The notes beneath the pieces are model-generated. The model searched no databases. It had not been told where the DNA came from and saw nothing but the letters and a program-made list of their open reading frames with translations. This document shows, piece after piece, positions 6,401 through 14,815 of a DNA stretch of 54,786 bases. Location: positions 1 to 54,786 of the forward strand of contig CADBZW010000014.1 of assembly GCA_902799345.1 (NCBI GenBank), read 5' to 3'. Origin of the DNA: an uncultured Bacteroidia bacterium (lineage in GTDB: Bacteria; Bacteroidota; Bacteroidia; Bacteroidales; F082). Numbering within the stretch: position 1 is the stretch's first letter; the number at the start of each line of letters is the position of its first letter. Position numbers and translations under genes: made by a program.

Positions 6401-7959
6401 AACTCACCAGTGACGGTCACCGATGTGGCTTGCGATGTGACTTGCGATGTGGCTTGGATTGCCACGTCGAAGTCGCCTATCGTGGTGGGCGTGTAGGTCC
6501 AGGTGACCACCGTGGGGGCGGGGCCTGCGGCAATCGTCGTCACCGTCGTGCCGTTGACGCTAAAGGTGCCGATGCCAGCGGTGGGGTAAGTCACCAAGGT
6601 GATGGCGCTCGTCAAGTTGGCTTGGCTCACAGTGAAGTTGACGCTCAGCGGGTTGTTGACCACCACATTGCCCAAGTTGACCTCGTTAGGTTCGATACGG
6701 ATGACAGGCACCGTGTTGTCGAGGGTCTCCCAAATGATGCGGATCTCCGTCAGATAGATGGCCCCTGAGCTGGAGCGTAGGCCGATATAGGAATAGATGC
6801 CATCCAAGGCACTGATATCGAGTTCGGTGCTGGTACCTTTCACGATGGAGCCCAAGTAAGTGCCATGGATGTCGTCATTATATAGATCCGAAGTCCCTGA
6901 ATAGGGAGTGTCTTTGCCGTACACTTCGAGGGTGCTGCCGTCGCTTGAGGCGCCGTTCCAGGTCACCTTAATCTTTTTGGCTTTCAGGTTATTGGTGAAC
7001 GAGGTCACAATGCCTGAGTATGCGCTGGAGCCAGAGATGCTGGAGTTCATCTGGATATAGTTGTTGTTTTTCGCCGACTTGCCCTGATACGTGATACGGG
7101 GATTCTGGCTGTTGGGCAGGTTGAGGGTCCAAGCGTTATAACCCGTGAGGTTGCCGATGGCAGCATTCACATTGGTGGGAGTGAGCACGTCAACGAAAAG
7201 GTTGGGCGAGGTGGTCCACTTGGCGTACAAGACGATGTCGTTTTCCAAGGAGAAGGTAGTACCCGGGATGTATTCGACACCTTGCCCATCGTCTTGTGTG
7301 TTCCACGAGTCGAAGACATACTCATCGCGGTAGAAAGGATTTTCCATGACCGTGATCGTGGTATTATAGACCTCGGTAACAACGATGTCTTCGCCCACAC
7401 CACCGTTGGGCTTATAGGTTACATGATAAAACGTGTTTTCTGGAGCGGAATAAGTCACCACCATCTGGATGAGGTATCTTTGTCCGGAACCTGCAAAGGT
7501 GAAGACCAAGTCAGTCTTCAAGGGCTCCTGTACCTCCCAAGTGGCCACCGCTGTAGTGTAGTTACTGGTAGGTGTAGGGTCGTCCCATGTGCCACCCTCC
7601 GGCGACACGCTTGCGACCTGAAGATAGGTCTTGTTGGACTTCATGAAAGTGAACTCAATCTTGGAGATGGAGGCTCCATTCAAAGGCGTGATTGTCATCT
7701 TGTTTTTGGCATACAGCCTAACATGATTGCCATAACTGGTGAAGAAAGTCGGTACACTCGAGCCTTCTCCCTTGGCAAACTGGCAACGCACATGGTTGTC
7801 AATGACGAATGGATCCGTTACAGAGGTATTGTTAGCCAAGTTAAGTTCTGAGGCTACCCAAGTGGCGGTGATTTGACCAGAGTCTTGGCCCATCAACTGA
7901 AACGTCGCACATTGCATCAAGAATGCAATGAGACTCAATAAAATAAAACTTCTTTTCAT
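3424..7959 (-). CDS. Giant multidomain T9SS-sorted surface protein (about 1511 aa)
   Basis: I take the start at 7959 because it opens a good signal peptide (MKRSFILLSLIAFLMQ). An upstream ATG at 8013 would add 18 polar residues. Domains seen: N-terminal beta domain to about 170; a Listeria-Bacteroides/InlB-type repeat at about 174-250 ('VTYKPNGGVGED..YAKWT'); jelly-roll and Ig-like segments; an OB-like region near 540-700; a chitobiase C-terminal-type domain at about 720-800; a lectin-like domain near 900-1050 ('VNDGEYVIF' style); a conserved pre-C-terminal domain with 'GWNIIGNPYMTNG'; and a T9SS sorting domain ending QKIVVR. Near residue 1405 the segment ALRQAQGPA corresponds to a palindromic repeat sequence at 3722-3745 and is longer than in the paralog at 8052-14117. 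It lies 92 bp downstream of that paralog and is probably in the same transcript. It is probably a surface adhesin or glycan binder. Confidence 0.85.
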   Translation of the reverse strand: MKRSFILLSLIAFLMQCATFQLMGQDSGQITATWVASELNLANNTSVTDPFVIDNHVRCQFAKGEGSSVPTFFTSYGNHVRLYAKNKMTITPLNGASISKIEFTFMKSNKTYLQVASVSPEGGTWDDPTPTSNYTTAVATWEVQEPLKTDLVFTFAGSGQRYLIQMVVTYSAPENTFYHVTYKPNGGVGEDIVVTEVYNTTITVMENPFYRDEYVFDSWNTQDDGQGVEYIPGTTFSLENDIVLYAKWTTSPNLFVDVLTPTNVNAAIGNLTGYNAWTLNLPNSQNPRITYQGKSAKNNNYIQMNSSISGSSAYSGIVTSFTNNLKAKKIKVTWNGASSDGSTLEVYGKDTPYSGTSDLYNDDIHGTYLGSIVKGTSTELDISALDGIYSYIGLRSSSGAIYLTEIRIIWETLDNTVPVIRIEPNEVNLGNVVVNNPLSVNFTVSQANLTSAITLVTYPTAGIGTFSVNGTTVTTIAAGPAPTVVTWTYTPTTIGDFDVAIQATSQVTSQATSVTVTGELAIKATVLSADAQTLNVSKAAFVADNSQNSACINLDGVEVIAQSGNYLYLQDAYAGLLVYGSGAPVFQTTPCKFSEGYLQGTFVNYHGIIELQNFQFVNAVTTQNMVLTTIPATVDDILTSPSDYDSRYVQLENVYISNWTLSGNNGTLAFHDRFQTGYASKTAPDANDPFTVKGLVNGYYSSGATNYQIDPIALADIHTTVRAPQPSVSPEGGTASNPLQATTVRVGPPSNVQGYAVYYYKINEGESIPFTTWTYINLVNPRTTLQAYGTRDFYSNSEVKTSYYELPQNVHAVSFSINGVVNPGNNALVTSQLEENQTPAVTCLGDFGFAGWSLSENSTETIALPYTVDEDITLYAVYAKGSNFVYKKVTNVSEIVDGEYVIFAEGNTGRYTIKNVSSTHSPTAYGMNSLGISISNQGTLVGGDMSELTWTFRGTASELQITSTANETNHLYIIGNSSTGVRVGQTSGNTSWSISEDQSVVEQFNMMSNGRYLVVYNSQDWRSYLNMADGAARMLLFRKQAVIDGSAPRYTRVFWNETASGNITLTGPSIIPSGYYLNMNDDYTMTNDVSANFLIEDGATFKVANGNDGIKATVKKDIEGYVYDNVRTGWHLLSSPVGLISIDHQHAPAGLMVGDYDLYAFDQSKDLVWRNVEAQGNTIVCANQGGLLYANKANTTIVFTGSLTASVDHDDLAYVANRPLSGWNIIGNPYMTNGYLNFEPTGQAAITDYYRMRDVSENGQKFSKLIATSITNPVYPMEGVFVQAPSAGYKYWFVNSNRGQNVAQSEYVNIKLSGDDDEVVDVARVRFNEGSLMGKFDFGEGGSQLYIPQGGKKYAVVPTQCQGELPLSFKAAQNGTFTLEFDLNEAEIGYLHLIDNKTGVDVDLLALRQAQGPASYTFEASKDDYTARFRLLFEANGAMGNDNFAYYDGSTWVVTGCHDNATLQVVDVMGRVLSSQTVNGSAELNINQAQGVYVLRLINGNEIKSQKIVVR
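3722..3745. repeat. In-frame palindromic repeat inside the T9SS gene (CTGAGCCTGTCGAAG core)
   Basis: Imperfect arms GGTCCCT and AGGGCC flank the core GAGCCTGTCGA. The same design occurs at 8260-8287 in the neighbouring paralog, with CTGAGCYTGTCGAAG shared. It keeps the reading frame and encodes the extra residues LRQAQGP. Repeats of this kind are normally intergenic. Confidence 0.7.
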
Positions 7960-8051
7960 ACGATTTTTTATAAAACTATTAATTTTTTTGTTGGCTCGAT
8001 TGATTTTGTTCATTGAGTTTTTTGAGTTTTCTAAGCATAGTTTATTTAGGT

Positions 8052-11000
8052 TTAATGTATTACGATCTTCTGCACTTTGACGTCGCTGCCGTTGATGAGG
8101 CGGAGGAGGTAAACGCCTGCAGCCCTGTCGATGCTGACTTCGGCATCGTCATTGATGCTTTGGCTGCTGAGCACGCGGCCCATCATGTCGACGACTTGCA
8201 AGGTGGCCTCGCCTTCGCTGCTCACCACCCACTGACTGCCGTTGTAGTAGGCGAAGTTGCCGGTCTCTGAGCTTGTCGAAGAGCCGGTGGCAAACACCAG
8301 CCTGAATCGTGATTCGTAATCGGTCGTTTGGGCGGTGAAGGTGTAATAAGGCGTTTGCAACAGATCGACGTCGGCACCCGTCTTAAGGTCGATGAGGTGG
8401 AGATAGCGCATCGTCACGCCCTCGGCAGCGACGCTAAGGGTGTAGCTGCCGTTTACAGCGGCGCGGAAGCTGACGGGCAACTCGCCCTCGGCTTCGGCGT
8501 TGACGATGGCGTAGTCGGTGCCGTCCAGTGCCACATAGAGTTGCGAGAGGTCGGGGTTGAGCACCAGCTTACGCAGCATGTCACCCTCGCCGAAGCGGAC
8601 TATGGCGTTGTCGGTATCGACACGGTCGTCCTTCGAGCTGCGGTTGCGGCTCACCCTCATGCTGAGCAGGTTCCTGCCGCCTGTGGTCGAGGTTGTGGGC
8701 GCCTTGGCGAAGCTCACTGTCTCCGTGCGGTCGGCACACACAAACACGCCTTCCATCGGGGCGATGGCGACGCTGTTGTCGGTGGCCTCAGTAGCCAATG
8801 CCGCACCGCCTTCGACCAGCCTATAGAACGGCTTGTCGATGGTGACGTTGCAAGGATACGGGTTGCCGATGAGGTTCCAGCCTGCGAAGGGCTTGCCGCT
8901 GGCTTGGCTGATGGTCACGCCGTTGGCGGTGGCAGCCATGGTGCCGCCCATGTTGATGAAGCCGCCGTAGTCGTTGGCGTAGAGGTAGCCTTGTCCGGCA
9001 GCCAAGTTGAAGTTATCAGCTTTATAGTTCTGCCACTCCTCGCCTTGGGCCGATTGGTCGAAGGCATAGAGGTCGAAGTTGTCGACCGTCATGCCTGCGG
9101 TAGCAGGATTGAGGTTGTTGACGGGTGAGGCGATGAGGTAATAGTTGTCTGTTCCGTGCTCTTCTGCATAAGGCGTGATGGTCTTTCTGACGGTGGCATT
9201 GACGTCGCTGCTGGTCACCAGTTGTCCGCCTTCGTCGACAAGCAGTCGGTCGGCGCCAAGGTTGTTGGTGATGGAGGCCACATTCAGCACCGAGCCGTTC
9301 GGGATGATAGACGGGCCTTCGATGGTGACGCTGCTAGCCGTTTCATTCATGAAGATGCGGGTGTAGAGGTTGTTCACGCTGCCCACGTACTTATAGAGTT
9401 GAATGGGTTGTTGATCCGTATAAGTGCTCGACTTGTAATAGCGGAATCTGTTTTGGCCGCTGGTCTTATTGAATCTCAGATAAGCACCGCCCTCGCCAAT
9501 GATGTCGATTTCGCCGTTGTCCTCATTATAGGAAATGCTATTCTTGTAGGCGGTTGTCTCATGCTCATCCAAACCATTCCCATCAGCATTCTTACCAATA
9601 TACTTGCCGCTGGCGCTCTTGATGGAATAGCCACCCTCAACGGCGGCGATGGTGAACTTGGCCGAATTGACTTCGTCGCTGCTGGCGATGATGATGCCAT
9701 TGGAAATCGTCACCTCAACAGTGTTGCTTGCGGCATCCAAGGTTTCTAAGGCGCCATTGAAGGCGACATTGCCTTCCTCATAGACAATCAGGTAGTCGCC
9801 ACTCCAATCCGTAAGGTTGCCGTTCACCTTGGCATAGTGCTTTTCGGCCACCAAGCCTACCTCTGGCTGGTAATAAACGGCATGGAAGGTAACATCTTGC
9901 CGTATCGTGTAGGACGAATTGGCACGAATCAGGTTGGTGACATCGTTGGCATCGGTGGTCCAGCCATGGAAGTAGAAGGTTTGGTCATTGAATACGATAT
10001 TGTCGCTCGAAGGCATCTGCTCAATGACAGTGCCTACGACAACCTCATTTGGTTCGCCTATTGTTCCGTTAACGGAGTAGGCATATGTGCAAGGCTGGTT
10101 GGCTTCCACCAAGGTGGCGGTCACGTTCACGTTGCTGGCCGGCATGGTGAAATGGTTGCCGGTAACTGCTACAGGGCTGTCGGAGTCGTCAGTCACCACC
10201 CATTCAACGAAGTAATAGTCGTCAGCGTTGTATTCGATACTCAAGTTGACGGTTTCATTTTCTTGAGCCATTTCTGAAGTGGTGATTGTGCCCACTTGAG
10301 TTTCTTCAATGGTAGGTTGGGTAACGGCGATGTTGTAATAGATGACGGGCTTGGAGAGATGGATTTCGCCCAAGCGCACGTTACTACCAGAAGAATGTGT
10401 CATCATGATCCACCTGATATATCTGACGTTGGCATTCAGTTGCGGGAAGGACTGCGCCATGGGATCGCCTATCACCCGGGCAATCTCTCTCTTTGGGTTG
10501 TCGGCGGCCCAACTATTAATCATGTCTTGAGTGGTATAGATGGCCAAGTCGTCCCAGTCGAGGTTGTTGGTGGAAGTCTGCAAATAGAACTCGCTGCTCT
10601 TGAATTTATCACCTTTGATATTGAAAGTGAGTTCACCGGGCGCCTCGTCAAAGGCCAAGGTCATGTAGTCGTTAACGCCGTCGAATTTCAGACAGGGGGA
10701 AGAGCCATAATTCTCGCCCAAGCCATCGCTAGTGATGCCGGCGGGGACGGCTTCGTTGCCAACATAATTGAACGGCAATATGGCGAACTCGTCGGCAGAG
10801 CATATTCCTTGCGTAATGGGAACCACATTTGACACAAAAGGAGTGGGATTACCATAATCCATCACCACCAGTTTCAGGTAGGCGGTACGCGGAGCGTTGC
10901 TGTCGTTGTCCTCGATTTGGAAGTCGATGTTGCCAGTGCTTGTGTTCATCGTAGCGGTCAGCCAGCTGTAAGTGGAGGCTTCAACCTGATTGCCTTGTGC

Positions 11001-14000
11001 ATCACAGAACTGCAATTCACTTGAATCGATATAAGTTAGGTTGTTATAGTACACATTCAACGAACTCGAGATGCCCCGGCAATTGGTGGTAACTTCGGAA
11101 GGACGGATGAAGACAGAGGAAGGACGTTCTTTTTCTACAATATAGTTTTTGGCAGTAAATTCCTTGACTTGACCATTATAGATTGCCAAATCGCCGAACA
11201 CGGTAACGATGTCGCCATACATCAGCTCCTCTTGTGACGTGAACGGCTCGCCACCATAGTCTCTACCACGGAAAACATACAGTTGGTTATCGCCACCAAG
11301 GTTGTCGGCAATATAATAATTGGCGTTCATGAAATTACTGAGCGAGAACTCGGGGTCGGCACAAACGACACCACGCACATAAACACCTTCAATCGTGCTT
11401 GAAACATCCAACGAATCAAGTGCCTGTTGCACCGTGAGAGGATTGTTGTACAAGCCATGGGTATTGGGAGGCACCATCCTATAGGTTTCACTATTGACCG
11501 CACTATGCTTGGTGCCATCAAGCGTATAGGCGATGGCCTTTATAGTGACTTCATCCGTTAAACCTTGCAAAGATATACCGGAATCGCCGCTATAGATCTC
11601 ACTACTGGTCGTTGGGGTGTTTCCATTTGTCGTGTAATATATGACGACTTCTTCTCCATTGTTGGTGTACAAATACACCACTGCTGCCTCGTCATTGGCC
11701 ATCATGCACGATGTAGGGTTGAAAAGCGGAGGCTCCACATCGCGTTCGAGGGAGACGAGATAGTTGTATGGGGCGATTTCATAGGTATTAGCATTATATT
11801 TCATCAACCGTCCGTAGACCACCACGCGGTCGCCCACCTGTATTTCGTCCTCGTAATAAAAATCGGTGTCGTCCAGGTTTCTGCCATATTGCACTTTCAC
11901 GGTCTTGTTGCCGTCGGTGATGTAATATGTGGCATTGTGGTATTGAATCACTTCCACTTCATTGATGCTGGAGATGGTTCCTGCCACATAAACAGTGTCA
12001 GTAGTGGGTGTGTTATTACTCAAGTCTTTAATAATATTCCAAGCTTCCGTCACAGTATATGGCCTCTCAAACGTACCGGGTTGGTTGGGGTTGGCTTCCT
12101 GATTGACGGTGACCGCCACCGAAGTCAAGGTGGTGCCGTTAAGCTCATACGACAGGGTGATGCTGCCCGAGCGTTCATTGCCGCTGTTTTCGGCAACTTC
12201 GAAGCTGACCGTGTTGCCCGCGACGGTGGGGGTAATCCAGCTGTCAGCCGTTGCCGTAACGGTAGCGCCGCTCACGGGGTTGGTGACGGAAAAGTCGAAC
12301 GAGCCCGAGCCGCCGTAGTAAGGGAATGGTGTGGTGGGTGTGTGGGCGGTGTGGAGTACGGGGGTAATGGCGGCTTGCGTAATGGTAATCGTCTTGGTCA
12401 CCGTGCCGTATGTCAACGTGATGGTACCCGTGCGCTCCATACCCGTATCGTTTAGGGTGGTAGTGAACGTGACTTGCGACGCACCGACTTGAGGGTTGGT
12501 AATCCAAGCGGAATTGGAGACTGCTTGAAGGCTTGTGCCCGCCACGGGATTGGTGATACTATAGTCAAAAGCACCGGAAGTGGCGTCATAGGCCAGGGTT
12601 TGCGGATCGTTGGCGTTGATTTTAGGCTCCGTATCGTCCTCGTAATAAAGGGTAAATGATTGGCAATACAAGGAATTAGTGGTAGCATGGATATAGATGA
12701 CAACGGTTTCACCCTGTTGGATGCAATAATCATCATTGCTCAAGGTAGGCGTAACGTCAACATAAGTAGTAGACCATGCGCCATACCAATCATTATCTTT
12801 AAACATGGGTTGGTCTTCATTTGGAGTCGATGGAGTGCCGATAGTTGCCAATCTGGTACTGCCAGCATTCATGTACATATAGCCCCTACCACCAGCCAAA
12901 TTTGAATGCATACTCAAGACCAAGCCCGTGATTTTCTTCCCTTGATAGCCTGACAAAGTAAGTTGCATATAATCACCCTTGGTCATTTGGCAAAGCGTAC
13001 TATACGATTGATAAAACGAAGCGCTGCTACCCGAAGGGACAGTTCCTGAAGTTGTTACACTGTTATATGTACGGACAGTATAAGTAGCGGTCAACGTGCT
13101 GGAAATGACATATTCTGCCGAAGCCACAGCGCTGTTGGCCAAGCCCGATTTCACGGCTATCGCCTTAATGGTTGTGGTTTGGCGAACAGGGATAGGCGAA
13201 GAATAAACGGGGCTGCTTGTTGTTGGCGTGGAGCCATCGGTGGTGTAATGGATTGTGACGCCTGAAGTGGCGCAGTCAATGGTCACGTCGGGAGCGGAAC
13301 CAGGGGTAAACATACCTGCCGCAGGACTAAACGTTGGTTGGGCGGCAGCAATATTATAGATTGCCGTTGCCACGGCGCTATTGTTCAAACCTGACTTCAC
13401 AGCAAAGGCTTTAATAGTGGTGTTAGCAGAAACAGAAATAGCTGATGAATACACGCTGCTACTCGTGGTAGGCGTCGTTCCATCAGTAGTGTAATAGATG
13501 GTGGCACCCGAAGTGGCGCAGTTAATGGTTACGTTTTGTGCGCTTGTATAGGTGCCTGCCGCAGGGCTGAAAGTCGGCGTAGCAACTGTGGTAACCACTT
13601 GAGAAACGACGACATCATCCAAGAAGAATCTCTTATTATTGCCGCCATTCTCAATTGTAATCCTCACAGAACCAGTGGCGTTTGTAATGTTTACAGTATA
13701 ACTTCCCCACGCTGAATTATTCAACGAAATGTAAGAAGTGCCTAATGAGCATCCAGTTGCAGATAAATACAAAACCGTATCGTCCGTACCCCAGCCTCCT
13801 GCTCTAAAAGTCAAAGTGGCATTACCAGTAAGTGAGATAGTAGGTGTTTGAGCGGAGCCGCTTTTTTTGCCTGTACCAAATTTTGCACACGCACTTGCAC
13901 CTTTTCCCTCAGAAAAACTCCAACCAGAATTATCAGCAGTTAAAGTCGAAGAGGCAATGTTACCACTCCATTTCCCATCATTACCTCCAGTGCCATCGCA

Positions 14001-14117
14001 AGAGTTGAACGTTTCGGAAAACAACGTTGCTCTCGTCTGTCCCTTCATTCCCAAAGGCATCATCATGCTAACCATCAGCGCGAAAGCCGTCATCAAAAAA
14101 GTAAAGTTTCTTTTCAT
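8052..14117 (-). CDS. Giant multidomain T9SS-sorted surface protein (2021 aa)
   Basis: It has a signal peptide at residues 1-26 (MKRNFTFLMTAFALMV..MKGQ). Domains by eye: jelly roll at 30-175; two adjacent near-identical chitobiase/beta-hexosaminidase C-terminal-type repeats at about 178-258 and 259-340 ('FSPAAGTYTSAQNV', 'IYYTTDGTTPTTSS'); a beta domain at 340-500; two BACON-like domains at about 505-690 ('SWITPTVAGNTVSFEV'); two OB-like domains at about 690-800 and 885-990 ('YVAGTISSINEVEV', 'GDRVVVYGRL'), with a third chitobiase-type domain between them; a discoidin-like region near 1100-1235; an InlB-type repeat near 1330; a lectin-like domain near 1400-1560; and a sorting domain ending QKIVIH. 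A palindromic repeat sits in frame at 8260-8287. Its domain set resembles glycan-binding surface proteins, but no catalytic domain is visible. Confidence 0.87.
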   Translation of the reverse strand: MKRNFTFLMTAFALMVSMMMPLGMKGQTRATLFSETFNSCDGTGGNDGKWSGNIASSTLTADNSGWSFSEGKGASACAKFGTGKKSGSAQTPTISLTGNATLTFRAGGWGTDDTVLYLSATGCSLGTSYISLNNSAWGSYTVNITNATGSVRITIENGGNNKRFFLDDVVVSQVVTTVATPTFSPAAGTYTSAQNVTINCATSGATIYYTTDGTTPTTSSSVYSSAISVSANTTIKAFAVKSGLNNSAVATAIYNIAAAQPTFSPAAGMFTPGSAPDVTIDCATSGVTIHYTTDGSTPTTSSPVYSSPIPVRQTTTIKAIAVKSGLANSAVASAEYVISSTLTATYTVRTYNSVTTSGTVPSGSSASFYQSYSTLCQMTKGDYMQLTLSGYQGKKITGLVLSMHSNLAGGRGYMYMNAGSTRLATIGTPSTPNEDQPMFKDNDWYGAWSTTYVDVTPTLSNDDYCIQQGETVVIYIHATTNSLYCQSFTLYYEDDTEPKINANDPQTLAYDATSGAFDYSITNPVAGTSLQAVSNSAWITNPQVGASQVTFTTTLNDTGMERTGTITLTYGTVTKTITITQAAITPVLHTAHTPTTPFPYYGGSGSFDFSVTNPVSGATVTATADSWITPTVAGNTVSFEVAENSGNERSGSITLSYELNGTTLTSVAVTVNQEANPNQPGTFERPYTVTEAWNIIKDLSNNTPTTDTVYVAGTISSINEVEVIQYHNATYYITDGNKTVKVQYGRNLDDTDFYYEDEIQVGDRVVVYGRLMKYNANTYEIAPYNYLVSLERDVEPPLFNPTSCMMANDEAAVVYLYTNNGEEVVIYYTTNGNTPTTSSEIYSGDSGISLQGLTDEVTIKAIAYTLDGTKHSAVNSETYRMVPPNTHGLYNNPLTVQQALDSLDVSSTIEGVYVRGVVCADPEFSLSNFMNANYYIADNLGGDNQLYVFRGRDYGGEPFTSQEELMYGDIVTVFGDLAIYNGQVKEFTAKNYIVEKERPSSVFIRPSEVTTNCRGISSSLNVYYNNLTYIDSSELQFCDAQGNQVEASTYSWLTATMNTSTGNIDFQIEDNDSNAPRTAYLKLVVMDYGNPTPFVSNVVPITQGICSADEFAILPFNYVGNEAVPAGITSDGLGENYGSSPCLKFDGVNDYMTLAFDEAPGELTFNIKGDKFKSSEFYLQTSTNNLDWDDLAIYTTQDMINSWAADNPKREIARVIGDPMAQSFPQLNANVRYIRWIMMTHSSGSNVRLGEIHLSKPVIYYNIAVTQPTIEETQVGTITTSEMAQENETVNLSIEYNADDYYFVEWVVTDDSDSPVAVTGNHFTMPASNVNVTATLVEANQPCTYAYSVNGTIGEPNEVVVGTVIEQMPSSDNIVFNDQTFYFHGWTTDANDVTNLIRANSSYTIRQDVTFHAVYYQPEVGLVAEKHYAKVNGNLTDWSGDYLIVYEEGNVAFNGALETLDAASNTVEVTISNGIIIASSDEVNSAKFTIAAVEGGYSIKSASGKYIGKNADGNGLDEHETTAYKNSISYNEDNGEIDIIGEGGAYLRFNKTSGQNRFRYYKSSTYTDQQPIQLYKYVGSVNNLYTRIFMNETASSVTIEGPSIIPNGSVLNVASITNNLGADRLLVDEGGQLVTSSDVNATVRKTITPYAEEHGTDNYYLIASPVNNLNPATAGMTVDNFDLYAFDQSAQGEEWQNYKADNFNLAAGQGYLYANDYGGFINMGGTMAATANGVTISQASGKPFAGWNLIGNPYPCNVTIDKPFYRLVEGGAALATEATDNSVAIAPMEGVFVCADRTETVSFAKAPTTSTTGGRNLLSMRVSRNRSSKDDRVDTDNAIVRFGEGDMLRKLVLNPDLSQLYVALDGTDYAIVNAEAEGELPVSFRAAVNGSYTLSVAAEGVTMRYLHLIDLKTGADVDLLQTPYYTFTAQTTDYESRFRLVFATGSSTSSETGNFAYYNGSQWVVSSEGEATLQVVDMMGRVLSSQSINDDAEVSIDRAAGVYLLRLINGSDVKVQKIVIH
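8260..8287. repeat. In-frame palindromic repeat inside the 2021-aa T9SS gene (CTGAGCTTGTCGAAG core)
   Basis: CCGG(T)CTCT and AGAGCCGG arms flank GAGCTTGTCGA. In the gene frame it encodes TGSSTSSETG, between RFRLVFA and NFAYYNG. The paralog has an unrelated ANGAMGND at that point. The core and arm layout (arms with one bulged T) match the element at 3722-3745. Confidence 0.7.
13100..13590. repeat. Tandem duplication coding for two chitobiase C-terminal-type domains
   Basis: Two consecutive units of about 240 bp encode nearly the same domain (FSPAAG, IDCATSG / INCATSG, TTDGSTPTTSS / TTDGTTPTTSS, VKSGLANSAVA / VKSGLNNSAVA). Their similarity suggests recent duplication or gene conversion within the 2021-aa gene. 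Confidence 0.75.
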
Positions 14118-14169
14118 GCTATTTATTGTTCCCTTTTATATTTTAATAATGCATCAGTATTAAATCCCA

Positions 14170-14177
14170 CAAAAATA
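14170..14177 (-). promoter_or_regulatory. Candidate -7 box TATTTTTG upstream of the 2021-aa gene
   Basis: The minus strand reads TATTTTTG about 53 bp before the ATG at 14117, in an AT-rich gap. The spacing to any TTG -33 element is not ideal, so the call is tentative. It could drive the series 2021-aa protein, 1511-aa protein, small anchor-tail protein, PLP enzyme. Confidence 0.4.
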
Positions 14178-14285
14178 AGGCTTTTATTGATACAAAAAAA
14201 GCGAAATAGTAAATTAATGAACGATTTTTTTCTATTGCATCATAAAATAATGTTTATCAGGTAATTAAGAATAAATAAATAGGAT

Positions 14286-14768
14286 TCAAGCGTTCATTTC
14301 GGCGTAATCGGGCAGATGGTCGAGGGGCTTCAAGCCCTGCACCCCGGCCTTGAAGCAATAGGTGGTGGTGCCATTGGTGAGGAGAAGATATTTGGGACTC
14401 GCGGCCATAGATGCACTCGCCCCCTGGGCTCGGCATGACATGGCCGAATAATAACGCAAGGCCTGGTCGAGCACGACAGGAGTCAACTCCACCGTGGGGG
14501 CCTTGCATTCCACCACCATCAGGGGGGCGCCGTCAGGGCCGAAGACGACGGCATCGGCACGCTTGTCCAATCCGTTCACCTTCAGCGAATACTCCACCGC
14601 CACGAGTCCCGCCGGCACCTGCAGATGCTCCACCAGCAGATACAGCATCTTCTGGCGCACCTCCTCCTCGGGAGTGAGGGCGACCCAACGGCGGCGCAGT
14701 GGATCGAAGACGAGAGTCCTCCCCTCGCGTTGCTCGGTCTTGAACCATTGCATGGGTTTAGCGGGCAT
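14286..14768 (-). CDS. HsdR N-terminal-like PD-(D/E)XK nuclease-fold protein
   Basis: The protein is 160 aa and matches the stand-alone type I restriction HsdR-N family common in Bacteroidota. The nuclease core shows D72 (RADAVVF) and the E-x-K pair E87/K89 (VVECKAP), followed by the helix DQALRYYSAM and the strand YLLLTNG. It stands alone: no methylase or specificity gene is nearby, so a restriction role is not supported. Residues about 111-125 (SCRAQGASASMAASP) sit between the helix and the next strand and coincide with a repeat-like sequence at 14394-14444, which suggests an in-frame insertion. A -7 box lies at 14788-14795, about 20 bp before the ATG. Confidence 0.8.
   Translation of the reverse strand: MPAKPMQWFKTEQREGRTLVFDPLRRRWVALTPEEEVRQKMLYLLVEHLQVPAGLVAVEYSLKVNGLDKRADAVVFGPDGAPLMVVECKAPTVELTPVVLDQALRYYSAMSCRAQGASASMAASPKYLLLTNGTTTYCFKAGVQGLKPLDHLPDYAEMNA
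14394..14444. repeat. Repeat-like segment inside the HsdR-N-like gene
   Basis: On the coding strand it reads GCCATGTCATGCCGAGCC, then a GGGGCGAG spacer and a GCATCTATGGCCGCGAG end. It resembles intergenic 'ATGCCGAGC..GAGGCATCT' repeats that I recall from Bacteroidota genomes. That resemblance is from memory and unchecked. It is in frame and adds about 15 residues rich in Ala and Ser. Confidence 0.5.
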
Positions 14769-14787
14769 GGGGTTTTATTTGTGGCTG

Positions 14788-14795
14788 CAAAGATA
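14788..14795 (-). promoter_or_regulatory. -7 box TATCTTTG for the HsdR-N-like gene
   Basis: The minus strand reads TATCTTTGC. It ends about 20 bp before the ATG at 14768 and is divergent from the box at 14804-14811. Confidence 0.6.
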
Positions 14796-14803
14796 AAAAA
14801 TCC

Positions 14804-14811
14804 TACCTTTG
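14804..14811 (+). promoter_or_regulatory. -7 box TACCTTTG almost touching the lipoprotein start codon
   Basis: TACCTTTG ends only 4 bp before the ATG at 14816. A transcript from this box would start at or within a few bases of the ATG, so the mRNA would be leaderless or nearly so. Confidence 0.6.
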
Positions 14812-14815
14812 CAGC

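Noticed and set aside
7960-8013. Upstream ATG at 8013 for the giant T9SS protein
   Set aside because: It would place 18 polar residues before a complete signal peptide that starts with its own ATG at 7959.
14286-14768. Type I restriction-modification system
   Set aside because: Only a 160-aa HsdR-N-like protein is present, with no helicase, methylase or specificity subunit nearby. It is a known stand-alone family.
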